Source: Burkholderiaceae bacterium 16 (GTDB lineage: Bacteria > Pseudomonadota > Gammaproteobacteria > Burkholderiales > Burkholderiaceae). From it: a DNA stretch of 61,480 nt. The notes below the pieces were generated by a model. The model saw nothing but the letters and a program-made list of their open reading frames with translations. It was not told where the DNA came from and searched no databases. Location: contig JYOD01000092.1 in assembly GCA_000955785.1 (NCBI GenBank), forward strand, positions 1 through 61,480. The letters are read 5' to 3'. The position numbers were made by a program, and so were the translations under genes. Below, piece by piece: positions 8,445 through 16,682 of this stretch (the stretch's first letter is position 1; each line of letters begins with the position of its first letter).

Positions 8445-9992
8445 TCAAGGCCGGATGCCAAATCGGCTGATGCCGGCTTCGCGCAGCGGTGCCGCCAGAT
8501 TGGCGAACTCGCACAGCAGCGTGCGGGTCTCGCGCGGATCGATGATGTCTTCGATGACGAACGCCTCGGCGCTGCGGAACGGCGAGGTCAGGCTGCGCAC
8601 GCGCTGCTCGATCTCGGCGCGCTTCTGCACAGGATCGTCAGCGCCTTCGATCTCCGCCTTGTAGGCGACTTCGAGTCCGCCTTCGATCGCCAGTGAGCCC
8701 CAGTTGGCCGATGGCCAGGCATAGCGGAAGTTGAACCGCCCCATGTGCTGGTGGCCGGCCGCCGGCACGCCGTACGCGCGGCGCAGGATGACCGAGCACC
8801 ACGGCACGGTCGCCTGGTAGACCGCGGCCAGCGCGCGCACGCCGTAACGCATGGTCCCTGCCTTCTCGGTCTCCAGGCCGACCTGGAAGCCGGCGATATC
8901 GACCAGGTTGACCACGGGCAGGTGGAAGGCCTGCGCCATGTCGACAAAGCGGGTGAATTTCTCCGCGGTGTCGCTGTCCCAGCCGCCACCATAGAAGTAC
9001 GGATCGCTGGCGACGACGGCCACCGGCCACCCGGCCAGCCGGGCCAGACCCGTGACGATGGCGCAGCCCCAGTGCCTGCCGATCTCGAAAAAGGAATCGG
9101 CATCCACCAGCGCCTGCACGATCGGGCGTATCTTGTAGACGGCACGGCTGTCGCGCGGAATGGCTGACAGCAGCCATTCGTCGCGGCGCGCCGGATCGTC
9201 GGCCGACTCGGTCCGCGGCGGCAGTTCGTAGACCGAGGCCGGCAGGTAGGACAGGAAACGGCGTGCGCACTCGAAGGCCTCCTGCTCGGTGGCGACCTCA
9301 TCGTCCACCACGCCGTTGCGGGTATGAATGTGGCTGCCGCCCAACTCGTTCTTGGTCAGCTTCTGGCCAACGCGCGCCACCACAGGCGGGCCTGCGTTGA
9401 ACAGTTGCGAGGTTTCCCTGACCATCACCGAATAGTGGCTGGCGGCCACACGCGCCGCGCCCATGCCCGCCACCGATCCCAGCGCCAGGGACACCACCGG
9501 TACCACGGACATGTTCTCCACCACGTGCTCCCAGACCTTCATGGTGGGGATCAGGGTGTGGCCCTTGATCTCGATATTGCGCACCGAGCCGCCACCGCCA
9601 GTGCCGTCCACCAGCCGGACCATCGGCAGGCGCAGGTCGTGCGCCATCTTCTCGGCGTGGATCAGCTTGTCCCCCACTGCGCCATCATTGGCGCCGCCGC
9701 GCACGGTGAAGTCGTCCCCCACCAGCACCACCGGGCGCCCGCCGATGCGCGCCCGGCCCATGACCAGGTTCGACGGGACCAGGTCCACCAGCCGCCCGTT
9801 ACTGTCATAGCGGCCACTGCCGCTCAGCCCGCCGACCTCCCGGAACGACCCCGGGTCGGCGATCCCGCTGATGCGCTCGCGCACGGTAAGCTTGCCGGCC
9901 GCCTTGTGGCGCTCTACTTTATCTTCGCCACCCATGCGGGCGGCGAGCCGCCGCCGGTAGTCCAGTTCGTCGATTTCAGGCTGCCAGGTCAC
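8445..9992 (-). CDS. Acyl-CoA carboxylase beta subunit (carboxyltransferase)
   Basis: A 515-residue carboxyltransferase of the propionyl-/methylcrotonyl-CoA carboxylase beta type. It has two crotonase-like halves: the N half has H-K-A-A-G-K-L-T-V-R-E-R-I, V-V-L-V-G-D-D-F-T-V-R-G-G and L-V-D-G-T-G-G-G-G; the C half has the biotin-site block V-D-I-A-G-F-Q-V-G and R-A-Y-G-V-P-A-A-G. The start is GTG at 9992 with GGGAGA about 8 nt ahead. It is the first gene of the minus-strand operon, behind a predicted sigma-54 promoter. It carries no biotin domain, so it must borrow carboxybiotin, presumably from the single-chain enzyme downstream, which already has its own carboxyltransferase. That redundancy is odd: two acyl-CoA substrates or a mixed complex are both possible. 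Confidence 0.88.
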   Translation of the reverse strand: MTWQPEIDELDYRRRLAARMGGEDKVERHKAAGKLTVRERISGIADPGSFREVGGLSGSGRYDSNGRLVDLVPSNLVMGRARIGGRPVVLVGDDFTVRGGANDGAVGDKLIHAEKMAHDLRLPMVRLVDGTGGGGSVRNIEIKGHTLIPTMKVWEHVVENMSVVPVVSLALGSVAGMGAARVAASHYSVMVRETSQLFNAGPPVVARVGQKLTKNELGGSHIHTRNGVVDDEVATEQEAFECARRFLSYLPASVYELPPRTESADDPARRDEWLLSAIPRDSRAVYKIRPIVQALVDADSFFEIGRHWGCAIVTGLARLAGWPVAVVASDPYFYGGGWDSDTAEKFTRFVDMAQAFHLPVVNLVDIAGFQVGLETEKAGTMRYGVRALAAVYQATVPWCSVILRRAYGVPAAGHQHMGRFNFRYAWPSANWGSLAIEGGLEVAYKAEIEGADDPVQKRAEIEQRVRSLTSPFRSAEAFVIEDIIDPRETRTLLCEFANLAAPLREAGISRFGIRP

Positions 9993-10040
9993 AGCTTGTC
10001 TCCCGTTGATGTTGGCGGAATATGTGTTGGCGTCAGTACC

Positions 10041-10055
10041 GCACTAACCATGCCA
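10041..10055 (-). promoter_or_regulatory. Candidate sigma-54 (-24/-12) promoter
   Basis: On the minus strand TGGCATGGTTAGTGC carries GG and GC separated by exactly 10 nt, close to the consensus TGGCAC-N5-TTGC. Transcription would begin about 12 nt further on, some 35 nt ahead of the GTG at 9992. The divergent neighbour is a sigma-54 activator, which supports the call. Confidence 0.6.
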
Positions 10056-10136
10056 CCCTGAAGACACTTGCATGGCCCTTGATTTCATTGAGGAATTTCC
10101 CGGGCATGGTTATCATGTCCGCTACAACGACAGATT

Positions 10137-10155
10137 GTGTCCGCAGTGAGGACAC
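10137..10155. promoter_or_regulatory. Inverted repeat, possible activator site (UAS)
   Basis: GTGTCC and GGACAC form a perfect 6-bp inverted repeat with a 7-nt spacer. It lies about 80-115 bp upstream of the -24/-12 site and just ahead of the regulator's GTG start, where an enhancer site for the divergent sigma-54 activator would be expected. It could also serve autoregulation. Confidence 0.45.
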
Positions 10156-10170
10156 CCATGGAGACGGCCT

Positions 10171-11916
10171 GTGTCCTCAACAACAACACCACGGTCAGCA
10201 GCCGAAGCCGTCGCGCTTGGTGCCCTGGTGCGTATGCGCGATGGCGGCCGAGTGGCAGCGGTCGGCGCCTGTGCCGACCCCGCCATTGCGGACGCGGCGG
10301 AATCCGCCTGCGAGCGTGCAACGGACCGGGCCAATGGGCGCAGGCTTTTCCCCGTTGAGGCCGGCCCTCACCGCTACATCGGCCTGTGCCTGGAAGACAG
10401 TCAGCATCAGCTGATCCTTCTGCACCGCGCCGACACAAAGGCGGTGCTGCTTGACTTCCTTGGCACTGTCCCCTTTGCGGGCGCGATCCTCGACCACTTC
10501 CTGACTGGCCCGTACCAAGCCATCACCGTGGCCGACCAGGATGGCCGGGTACGCTTTATCAGCCCCGTGCACGAGAAATTCCTGGGCCTGGACGCCGGCG
10601 CAGGCATTGGCCGCCCCGCGGCGGACGTCATCCCGAACTCACGGCTGCCGCAGGTGGTGGCGAGCGGGAAGGCCGAGATCGGGCAGTTGCAGCAGATGAA
10701 CGGCATCGCCCGCGTGGTCAACCGCATCCCCATCCGCCAGGACGGCAAAGTGGTTGGGGCCATCGGCCAGATCATGTTCAAGGGGCCGGAAGCCATTGTG
10801 CGCATGCACAACGAGTTGTCTGAGTTGCGCTCGCAGGTGGCGCGTTACCAGCGCGAGCTGGATGGCCTGCGGGAAGGCCCGTCTCTCCCTGGCCTGATCG
10901 GTGAAAGCGCGCCGATGCAGCGCCTGCGTCGGGAGATCCAGACCGTGGCACGCCTTGACGTGCCGGTGCTGATCCTGGGCGAAAGCGGCACCGGCAAGGA
11001 ACTGGTGGCCCGCGGCATTCACGTGGCCGGGCGGGAGCCGGTCAACGAACGGCCGTTGGTCAGCCTCAACTTGGCGGCCCTGCCCGCCACGCTGATCGAG
11101 TCCGAACTGTTCGGCCATGCGCCCGGCGCCTTCACCGGAAGCCGGCGCCAGGGGCAGGCCGGCAAGCTCGAACTGGCGGCCGGTGGCACCGTTTTCCTCG
11201 ACGAAGTGGCGGACATCCCGATGGAGATGCAGGTCAAGTTGCTGCGGGTGCTGGAGGACCACATGGTCGAACGCCTGGGCAGCCGCCGCGCGCAGCGGGT
11301 GGACTTCCGCCTGATCTCTGCCACCAATCGCGATATCCCCTCGCTTATCGACGCCGGGCGCTTCCGCCTTGACCTGTACTACCGGCTTAGCGGCGTGGTG
11401 CTGCGCATTCCGGCCCTGCGGCAGCGGCGCGAGGATATTCCCGCCCTGCTGCAGCATTTTGTTGGCGCTTTCTGCGAGCGCAACAAGGTGCCCGTGCCCA
11501 GGATAGATCACGAGGTGGCGCGGCACCTTGCCTGCCAGCCCTGGCCTGGCAATGTGCGCCAGTTGCGCCAGCGCATCGAGGAGGCGCTGGTGTTCTGCGA
11601 CGGCCGCACGCTGGGCGTCGCGGATTTTGCACGTGGGGAATCGGCGCGCGAGTCAGTGAGCATGGAAAGTCCGCTCGGCGTGCATCCGCTGGCGCAAGCG
11701 TATCCGCACGAGGATAGCGAAGCGGGCGGGCCGCCATCCCCCTCACCCACTGCCTGGTCATCCAGCGAGCCCGCGGCGGGCATGAGCGAGCTCGCCTATG
11801 CCGCAGTGGTTGACGCCATCGCACGCCACAATGGCAACAAGAAGCGCGCCGCCGAGCAATTGCGGATCTCCCGCTCCCACCTATACAAGCTCCTGGAGCG
11901 CGGGCCGGGTGGCTAA
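10171..11916 (+). CDS. Sigma-54-dependent transcriptional activator (PAS-AAA+-Fis)
   Basis: A 581-residue NtrC-family activator. An N-terminal input region leads into a PAS domain (about 105-215, Y-Q-A-I-T-V-A-D-Q-D-G-R-V-R-F-I), a short coiled-coil linker, and an AAA+ domain with Walker A G-E-S-G-T-G-K-E near 270, the sigma-54 contact loop G-A-F-T-G-S near 322 and F-L-D-E-V-A-D-I. A Fis-type HTH closes the protein (N-K-K-R-A-A-E-Q-L-R-I-S-R-S-H-L-Y-K). The start is GTG 10171 with GGAG 7 nt ahead; a nearby ATG at 10158 is out of frame. It is divergent from the carboxylase operon, so it most likely senses the substrate or its CoA ester and activates the -24/-12 promoter. There is no receiver domain, so it is probably not phosphorylation-controlled. 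Confidence 0.92.
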   Translation: MSSTTTPRSAAEAVALGALVRMRDGGRVAAVGACADPAIADAAESACERATDRANGRRLFPVEAGPHRYIGLCLEDSQHQLILLHRADTKAVLLDFLGTVPFAGAILDHFLTGPYQAITVADQDGRVRFISPVHEKFLGLDAGAGIGRPAADVIPNSRLPQVVASGKAEIGQLQQMNGIARVVNRIPIRQDGKVVGAIGQIMFKGPEAIVRMHNELSELRSQVARYQRELDGLREGPSLPGLIGESAPMQRLRREIQTVARLDVPVLILGESGTGKELVARGIHVAGREPVNERPLVSLNLAALPATLIESELFGHAPGAFTGSRRQGQAGKLELAAGGTVFLDEVADIPMEMQVKLLRVLEDHMVERLGSRRAQRVDFRLISATNRDIPSLIDAGRFRLDLYYRLSGVVLRIPALRQRREDIPALLQHFVGAFCERNKVPVPRIDHEVARHLACQPWPGNVRQLRQRIEEALVFCDGRTLGVADFARGESARESVSMESPLGVHPLAQAYPHEDSEAGGPPSPSPTAWSSSEPAAGMSELAYAAVVDAIARHNGNKKRAAEQLRISRSHLYKLLERGPGG

Positions 11917-12243
11917 CCACTCCGGTTCGCGCACCCGCCCGGCGCACGCTGTTTGCGGTGCATGGCTGGCCTCGCATGACGCGGCACTGGCGGAGATGAC
12001 TCATTGCTCCCTCCTGGCAACGACACCGTGACGCTCCCGATGACATTCACATTCGCAGCCAAGGCCGGTCCTTGATAGTAGCGACTGAGCTATCGGCGCT
12101 CGCCTCGAAGTGACCGATAGAAACTCGTCCCTCTTGCGCCAGGTTTCCGCGTGTTCAGACTGACGGGATGGCTGCAGTGGATTAGGGAGCCGCCTTCAGT
12201 GCAGGCTAACAACTGCATGTTGCCGTTGCGTCTCGGTCAGCAG

Positions 12244-12312
12244 TCACGTTGCCAAGGGTGCGCAATGTGCGAGCCATTTGCCATCGATGTAAGGAGCAAG
12301 CTTCGTGTACAT
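12244..12312 (-). pseudogene. Aldehyde dehydrogenase N-terminal remnant
   Basis: An ATG at 12312 opens M-Y-T-K-L-A-P-Y-I-D-G-K-W-L, the usual beginning of NAD-dependent aldehyde dehydrogenases (ALYIDGxW type). The frame then diverges and stops at 12244 after 22 codons. The surrounding stretch 11917-12460 (about 540 bp) has no other gene I can support. The remnant points away from the MarR gene, as a regulated target would. Confidence 0.45.
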
Positions 12313-12460
12313 GACCGCGTCGCCTTGTTGTGAATTGGTTTTGAATGTATTCTCTTTTTTGTGGACGACATCAACTATATCTACAACGATCATGGCGACT
12401 AACTCTAATCTCAAGCGAGCAAAATAGTTGACAGACGCATCAAACAGAACCAATTCAATC

Positions 12461-13072
12461 ATGAGTGAATCGAGACGCAGCCCCAACGCGGCACCGCAAG
12501 TCATTACCGACCTGCTGTCGTCGCGGTTGCACAATCTGGCTGGCCTTTCCGCGGCGAGCGCGTCGCTGCGCGTTCAGCGCAAGTTCAGCTTGACGCTGCT
12601 CGAATGGCGATCGATCGGCATGCTGGGCGCGTACGCGCCGCTCTCACTGAAGGAACTGGCGCGGCGCGCCGCGCTCGACAAGAGCTATGCGAGCCGGACG
12701 TTGGCTGGCCTGATCGAGCGCGGGCTGGTTGTCAGCGAGCGCAGCGACGCTGACGCCCGCGCCGTGATGCTCAGTCTGACCAAGGCGGGCGAGGCCCTTT
12801 ACCGGAAGGTGATCGCCGATGCGAACACACGCAACGAACAATTGCTGAGCCCGCTTACGCCCGAGCAGCGCAAGCAGTTGATGGATATGCTGGCGACGCT
12901 GACGGTCAGTGCGCGCCGTGTGCTGGACGAAGAGCGCCGCGCAGCGAACGGCGAAGCGGTGGACGACGAGCCGGCCGCGGCGTCGGCAAAATCCGGCAAC
13001 GGGGACGGCGTGAATTTGGCCGAGATCCGCTCGCTCGTGTCACGCCTCAACGAGCTTGTCGGCGGCGCTTGA
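12461..13072 (+). CDS. MarR-family transcriptional regulator
   Basis: A 203-residue winged-helix regulator. The MarR core is clear: L-T-L-L-E-W-R-S-I-G-M-L-G, L-K-E-L-A-R-R-A-A-L-D-K-S-Y-A-S-R recognition helix, and a wing with S-D-A-D-A-R-A-V-M-L-S-L-T. A C-terminal extension of about 50 residues, rich in Ala, Glu and Asp, is longer than in most MarR proteins. I start it at the ATG 12461; an in-frame TTG at 12428 is possible, and neither has a strong ribosome-binding site. Its 3' end overlaps the tail of the deleted GMC oxidoreductase on the other strand. It may control the minus-strand CoA-ester operon or the lost aldehyde dehydrogenase; the sequence does not decide. Confidence 0.85.
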   Translation: MSESRRSPNAAPQVITDLLSSRLHNLAGLSAASASLRVQRKFSLTLLEWRSIGMLGAYAPLSLKELARRAALDKSYASRTLAGLIERGLVVSERSDADARAVMLSLTKAGEALYRKVIADANTRNEQLLSPLTPEQRKQLMDMLATLTVSARRVLDEERRAANGEAVDDEPAAASAKSGNGDGVNLAEIRSLVSRLNELVGGA

Positions 13073-13337
13073 CCCCTCGAGCGCGGGGGACTCGGGCGTG
13101 CCACCGAGAATGAAATCAGCGCAGCGCTCACCGGTCATCACATACGGTGCATTGGTGTTCCCACTGACGCGCGTCGGCATGATTGGTGTATCGGCCACGC
13201 GCAGGCGACCAACCCCCGTGGGTGCGCAGCCCGGTGTGCACCACCGCCATCGGATCACTGCCCGACGCCAGGCGGTTGACAATGACGCAGCCTGCCGAGC
13301 CGCCTCCGACGCCAATGTAGTCTGCGTGCAGCGTCAT
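13040..13337 (-). pseudogene. GMC oxidoreductase with a large internal deletion
   Basis: The ATG at 13337 overlaps the stop of the upstream lyase gene (ATGA) and opens with the FAD-binding D-Y-I-G-V-G-G-G-S-A-G-C-V-I-V-N-R-L of GMC (choline dehydrogenase-like) oxidoreductases. About 30 codons in, the sequence jumps to the family C-terminus: S-D-P-M-A-V-V-H-T-G-L-R, then, after a one-base slip in a run of G near 13220, L-R-V-A-D-T-P-I-M-P-T-R-V-S-G-N-T-N-A-P. About 450 central codons are therefore missing and the frame is broken. The start and coupling show it was once the last gene of the operon. Confidence 0.75.
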
Positions 13338-14281
13338 TCGGCGCTCCCGGATGCATGGCTTCGAAGCGGGTTGAGGCCGCTGTGCAGGACGCGGCTGTGC
13401 AGGGGTCTGCCCAGGACCGACTCGCACAACTTTGACGTCTCGAGTAGGCCGTCAAGGTCGATTCCCGTGCGCACGCCCATCGACTCCAGCAGCCCGACCC
13501 AGTCTTCGGTACACACGTTGCCGGTATGGCCGCCGCCGTACTGCACCTTCGCCGGATGGCCGCCCACGCCGCCCATCGCGCAGTCGAAGTGCGTGACGCC
13601 GGCCTCGAGCGCAGCGACGTAGTTGACGAGTCCGGTGCCGCGCGTGTCGTGGAAGTGCGCGATCGGAGTGACGTCGGAGATGGACTTGCGCACCGCGCCG
13701 AACAGCGATCGCACGGTGTCTGGCACCGCCATGCCGGTGGTATCGCCAAGCGTCACGAGCTCGACGCCGAGGTCCCGGAACCGCCCGACGTCGCGCAACA
13801 CTTCCTGCGCATCCACGACGCCTTCGAATGGGCAGCCGAAGGCGACCGAGATCGTGCCGACCATGCGGAACCGTCCCCGCGCCGCCTCGGCCATGTCAGC
13901 GATGTTATTCCACTGCGCTTCGCGGCTGCGCTTGAGGTTGCGCTCGGAGTGCGACTGCGACGCAGACACGAGCAGGCTGATCTCGTTGGCGCCTATCCCG
14001 GCTTCCAGATCCGCCAGTGCACGCTCGACCGCGTGCACGTTGGCGCAGGTCGCCTTGTACATGACGCCCTCGCGCCGCGGCAACTCACGCAACAGTTCGC
14101 TCGCATCGGCAAACTGCGGCACGACTTTGGGGTTGGAATAGGATGTCGCCTCCACGCGCGCAAAGCCAATCGTCGCGAAGCGGTCGACGAGGCGAACCTT
14201 GGTCTCGGTCGGCACAAAATCGGGCTCGTGCTGTAGCCCATCGCGGGCGAAGCACTCGCACAGCACTACATCGGATTTCAT
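13334..14281 (-). CDS. Hydroxymethylglutaryl-CoA lyase family protein
   Basis: A 315-residue TIM-barrel lyase of the HMG-CoA lyase/DRE-metallolyase group. Recognisable parts are the C-E-C-F-A-R-D-G-L-Q-H-E strand (family E-V-G-P-R-D-G-L-Q), L-V-D-R-F-A-T-I-G-F-A-R-V-E, L-G-D-T-T-G-M-A, the metal-binding H-F-H-D-T-R-G-T-G and G-G-V-G-G-H-P. HMG-CoA lyase splits 3-hydroxy-3-methylglutaryl-CoA into acetyl-CoA and acetoacetate; here a related 3-hydroxyacyl-CoA is likely, given the operon. It lies 13 nt after the acyl-CoA synthetase stop, and its own stop overlaps the start of the deleted GMC gene, so it is translated from one operon mRNA. Confidence 0.85.
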   Translation of the reverse strand: MKSDVVLCECFARDGLQHEPDFVPTETKVRLVDRFATIGFARVEATSYSNPKVVPQFADASELLRELPRREGVMYKATCANVHAVERALADLEAGIGANEISLLVSASQSHSERNLKRSREAQWNNIADMAEAARGRFRMVGTISVAFGCPFEGVVDAQEVLRDVGRFRDLGVELVTLGDTTGMAVPDTVRSLFGAVRKSISDVTPIAHFHDTRGTGLVNYVAALEAGVTHFDCAMGGVGGHPAKVQYGGGHTGNVCTEDWVGLLESMGVRTGIDLDGLLETSKLCESVLGRPLHSRVLHSGLNPLRSHASGSAE

Positions 14282-14294
14282 CGAAGTCTCCGAA

Positions 14295-15920
14295 TCATTG
14301 ATTGTTCGACAAGCGGAACCTCGCGATCGCGTGCTCGCGCAGCTTGTTCTTCTGCACTTTTCCGCTGGCCGTCATCCCGATGCACTCGAAGTCCGACACC
14401 ACTTGGAGATAGCGCGGCGCGCGGAAGTTGGCCATGCGCTGCCGGCCCCAGGCGAGAAGGTCGGCCGCGTCGAGCGCAAGGCCGGGCTTGAGCGTCACGA
14501 AGGCGGCGGGCACCTCGCCCAGCCGCGCATCGGGCACGCCTACGACCTGGGCCAACGCCACCGCCGGATGGGACAGGAGTACTTGTTCCACCTCGGCCGG
14601 CGCAACGTTCTCGCCGCCGACGCGGAACACGTCCTTGAGGCGGCCGACCAGACGCAGGCGCCCGTCGTCGCGCAGGGCACCGAGGTCTCCGGTCCTCAAC
14701 CAGCCGTCCGCCGTGAACACTTTCGCGTTCGCCTCCGATTGGTTGTAGTAGCCCAGCATCACGCCCCACCCGCACACCTGGATCTCGCCGACTTCCTCTG
14801 CAGTGCACAGATGCCCCGTCGCCTCGTCGACGATGCGCACAGCAACGCCGTCATGCGGCAGTGCAAAGCCGCCCACACGCAGCGCCTCGCCGTCGCGCCA
14901 GTCGTTAATTACGACGTTGGGCGAGGCCTCCGACAACCCGTAGGCCCAACAGATGCGGGCGATGCCCATTTCGTCGATGATGCGCCGCATGGTGTCCGGG
15001 CCGGCCGCGGCCCAGCCACCTCGCAGGTGCAACCGCCGGCGGTCGAACGATGGATGCGCCAGCAGCATCAGGAACAGCGTGTCGTTGCCTGAGATGAGGG
15101 TACAGCGTTCCGCTTCCAGCATCTTCAGCGCCGCGCCGGGCTCGAATGTCGGAAGCGTGGCGATGCATGCCCCGGCGGACAATGCGCACAGCAGCGAGAG
15201 CGTCGAGCCCGCGACATGAAAGAAAGGCCGGCAGTTGAAATAGCGATCCTCGGCTTCAATGCCGAGCCGCTCGCCCACGGCGGCGGCATTGCGCAGCATG
15301 TTGTCGTGGGTCAGCATCACGCCCTTCGGATGCGCCGTCGTCCCTGAGGTGAACTGGATCAGCAAGAGGTCGCTCGGGGTCACGGACCGCATGGCAGTGG
15401 CCAGCGCCTCGTCCGATACGTGCTCGCCCGCGTGCAGGAACTCATCCCAGCCCAGCCCGGCGCGCGGCACAACGTTGCCGATGACGACCACGTCTCGCAG
15501 CAAGGGGAGCTCCTGGCCTGGCAGTCCCACATTTACCGCGGGCTCGGCCTCGCACAAGAAGTCCACGAAATCGATCTTCAGGAAGCAATCGGCCAGGATC
15601 ATCAACCGCACGTCTGACTGGCGCAGGCAGTAGCCGATTTCCGCGGCCTTGAAGCGCGTGTTGACGGGCACGGTCACGGCACCGATCAACGCCGCGCCAT
15701 AGAAGCTGGCTACCCAGTGCTCGTCATTGCCGCACAGCAGGCCGACGAATTCGCCGCGTCCGACGCCCCGGGCCAGCAGCGCCTTCGCGACACGGCGGGC
15801 GTGCTCGTGCAGGTCGCGCCATGTCACGGACGCCGTGGGGGTGACAACTGCCTGCGACGGCCCGCGCCGTTCAGCCTGCAATGCCAGCACGGTGGACAGT
15901 GTGCGAGGTTCCCAGCTCAT
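14295..15920 (-). CDS. AMP-forming acyl-CoA synthetase
   Basis: A 541-residue member of the ANL adenylate-forming superfamily, which activates a carboxylate to an acyl-CoA with ATP. It has the P-loop T-S-G-T-T-A-H-P-K-G, the Y-G-L-S-E-A motif, G-W-L-R-T-G-D-L-G with the ATP-ribose Asp, the hinge G-R-L-K-D-V-F-R-V-G-G-E-N, and the catalytic Lys near the end (T-A-S-G-K-V-Q-K-N-K-L-R). Length is normal for the family. The ATG at 15920 overlaps the stop of the enoyl-CoA hydratase gene (ATGA), showing translational coupling. Substrate chain length cannot be read from the sequence. The operon also has a CoA-transferase, so there are two routes to the CoA ester. Confidence 0.9.
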   Translation of the reverse strand: MSWEPRTLSTVLALQAERRGPSQAVVTPTASVTWRDLHEHARRVAKALLARGVGRGEFVGLLCGNDEHWVASFYGAALIGAVTVPVNTRFKAAEIGYCLRQSDVRLMILADCFLKIDFVDFLCEAEPAVNVGLPGQELPLLRDVVVIGNVVPRAGLGWDEFLHAGEHVSDEALATAMRSVTPSDLLLIQFTSGTTAHPKGVMLTHDNMLRNAAAVGERLGIEAEDRYFNCRPFFHVAGSTLSLLCALSAGACIATLPTFEPGAALKMLEAERCTLISGNDTLFLMLLAHPSFDRRRLHLRGGWAAAGPDTMRRIIDEMGIARICWAYGLSEASPNVVINDWRDGEALRVGGFALPHDGVAVRIVDEATGHLCTAEEVGEIQVCGWGVMLGYYNQSEANAKVFTADGWLRTGDLGALRDDGRLRLVGRLKDVFRVGGENVAPAEVEQVLLSHPAVALAQVVGVPDARLGEVPAAFVTLKPGLALDAADLLAWGRQRMANFRAPRYLQVVSDFECIGMTASGKVQKNKLREHAIARFRLSNNQ

Positions 15921-16675
15921 TTCGCACCTCCGAAGGCACCGATGCCAGAGCGCCAGTCCGACCGGACGAGGTTTTCCTCAATGGCCAGCAGTTCCTCCGC
16001 CAGCGCGCCGCGCGGCCCCAGTTCGACGCCGCGATCGATGCAGCGTTTGGCCAGTCGCATGGCCAGCGGCGGCGCCTTGACGATCGCCGCAGTCATCTCG
16101 GCCAATTCGCTCTCCAGCGATGCGCGCGGAACGATCCGTGTCACCAGACCAGCGAGCAACGCCTGCTCAGCCGTCAGGCGGCGCCCAGTGAACATCATGT
16201 CTTTGGCAAGCCGCTTGCCCACGATGCGCGCAAGCCGTTGTGTCGCGCCCACCGTGCCCCACTGCGCTTCGGGCGTCCAGAACGCGGCCTCCGGGGTCGC
16301 CACCGCGCAGTCGCAGGCCGCGGCGATTTCCACGCCAGAACCGGCTGCTGCGCCTTCGATCACCGCGATGACCGGTATCGGCAAGCTCTCCAGTGCCTCG
16401 TAGGCGAAGAAGCCGCGCATGCGGCGGGCAAGCACCTGGGTCTCGTCCATGGTCTTGCGCTCCTTGAGGTCAGCGCCAGCGCAGAACACCGCGCCCGCGG
16501 CACGCACGAGGACGACCCGGACCTCGGGATCGGCGGCGGCCATGCGCGTCGCGTTCAGCAAGCCCTCGCACATGGCGAGGTTGAGCGCGTTACGGCTTTC
16601 CGGCCGATTTAGGGTGATGGTTGCGATGCCGTTGCCGACGGCATACAGCACGGACGGTTCATTGGCTTCAGTCAT
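15917..16675 (-). CDS. Enoyl-CoA hydratase/isomerase (crotonase) family
   Basis: A 252-residue crotonase-fold protein. Both Glu positions of classical hydratases appear kept: one in A-G-S-G-V-E-I-A and one in T-P-E-A-Q-W-G-T. The oxyanion-hole block F-C-A-G-A-D-L-K-E is also present. The loop after the second Glu is shorter than in rat ECH (G-T-V-G-A-T-Q-R-L). The start is ATG 16675 because GAGG lies about 5 nt ahead, just after the CoA-transferase stop; a GTG at 16681 overlaps that site. The likely reaction is hydration of an enoyl-CoA intermediate. It sits between the CoA-transferase and the synthetase in the operon. Confidence 0.88.
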   Translation of the reverse strand: MTEANEPSVLYAVGNGIATITLNRPESRNALNLAMCEGLLNATRMAAADPEVRVVLVRAAGAVFCAGADLKERKTMDETQVLARRMRGFFAYEALESLPIPVIAVIEGAAAGSGVEIAAACDCAVATPEAAFWTPEAQWGTVGATQRLARIVGKRLAKDMMFTGRRLTAEQALLAGLVTRIVPRASLESELAEMTAAIVKAPPLAMRLAKRCIDRGVELGPRGALAEELLAIEENLVRSDWRSGIGAFGGAK

Positions 16676-16682
16676 GGGCACC

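Noticed and set aside
9324..10061. Long plus-strand ORF opposite the carboxyltransferase gene
   Set aside because: It is the antisense shadow of a clear carboxyltransferase; its translation is His/Arg/Ala-rich with no domain.
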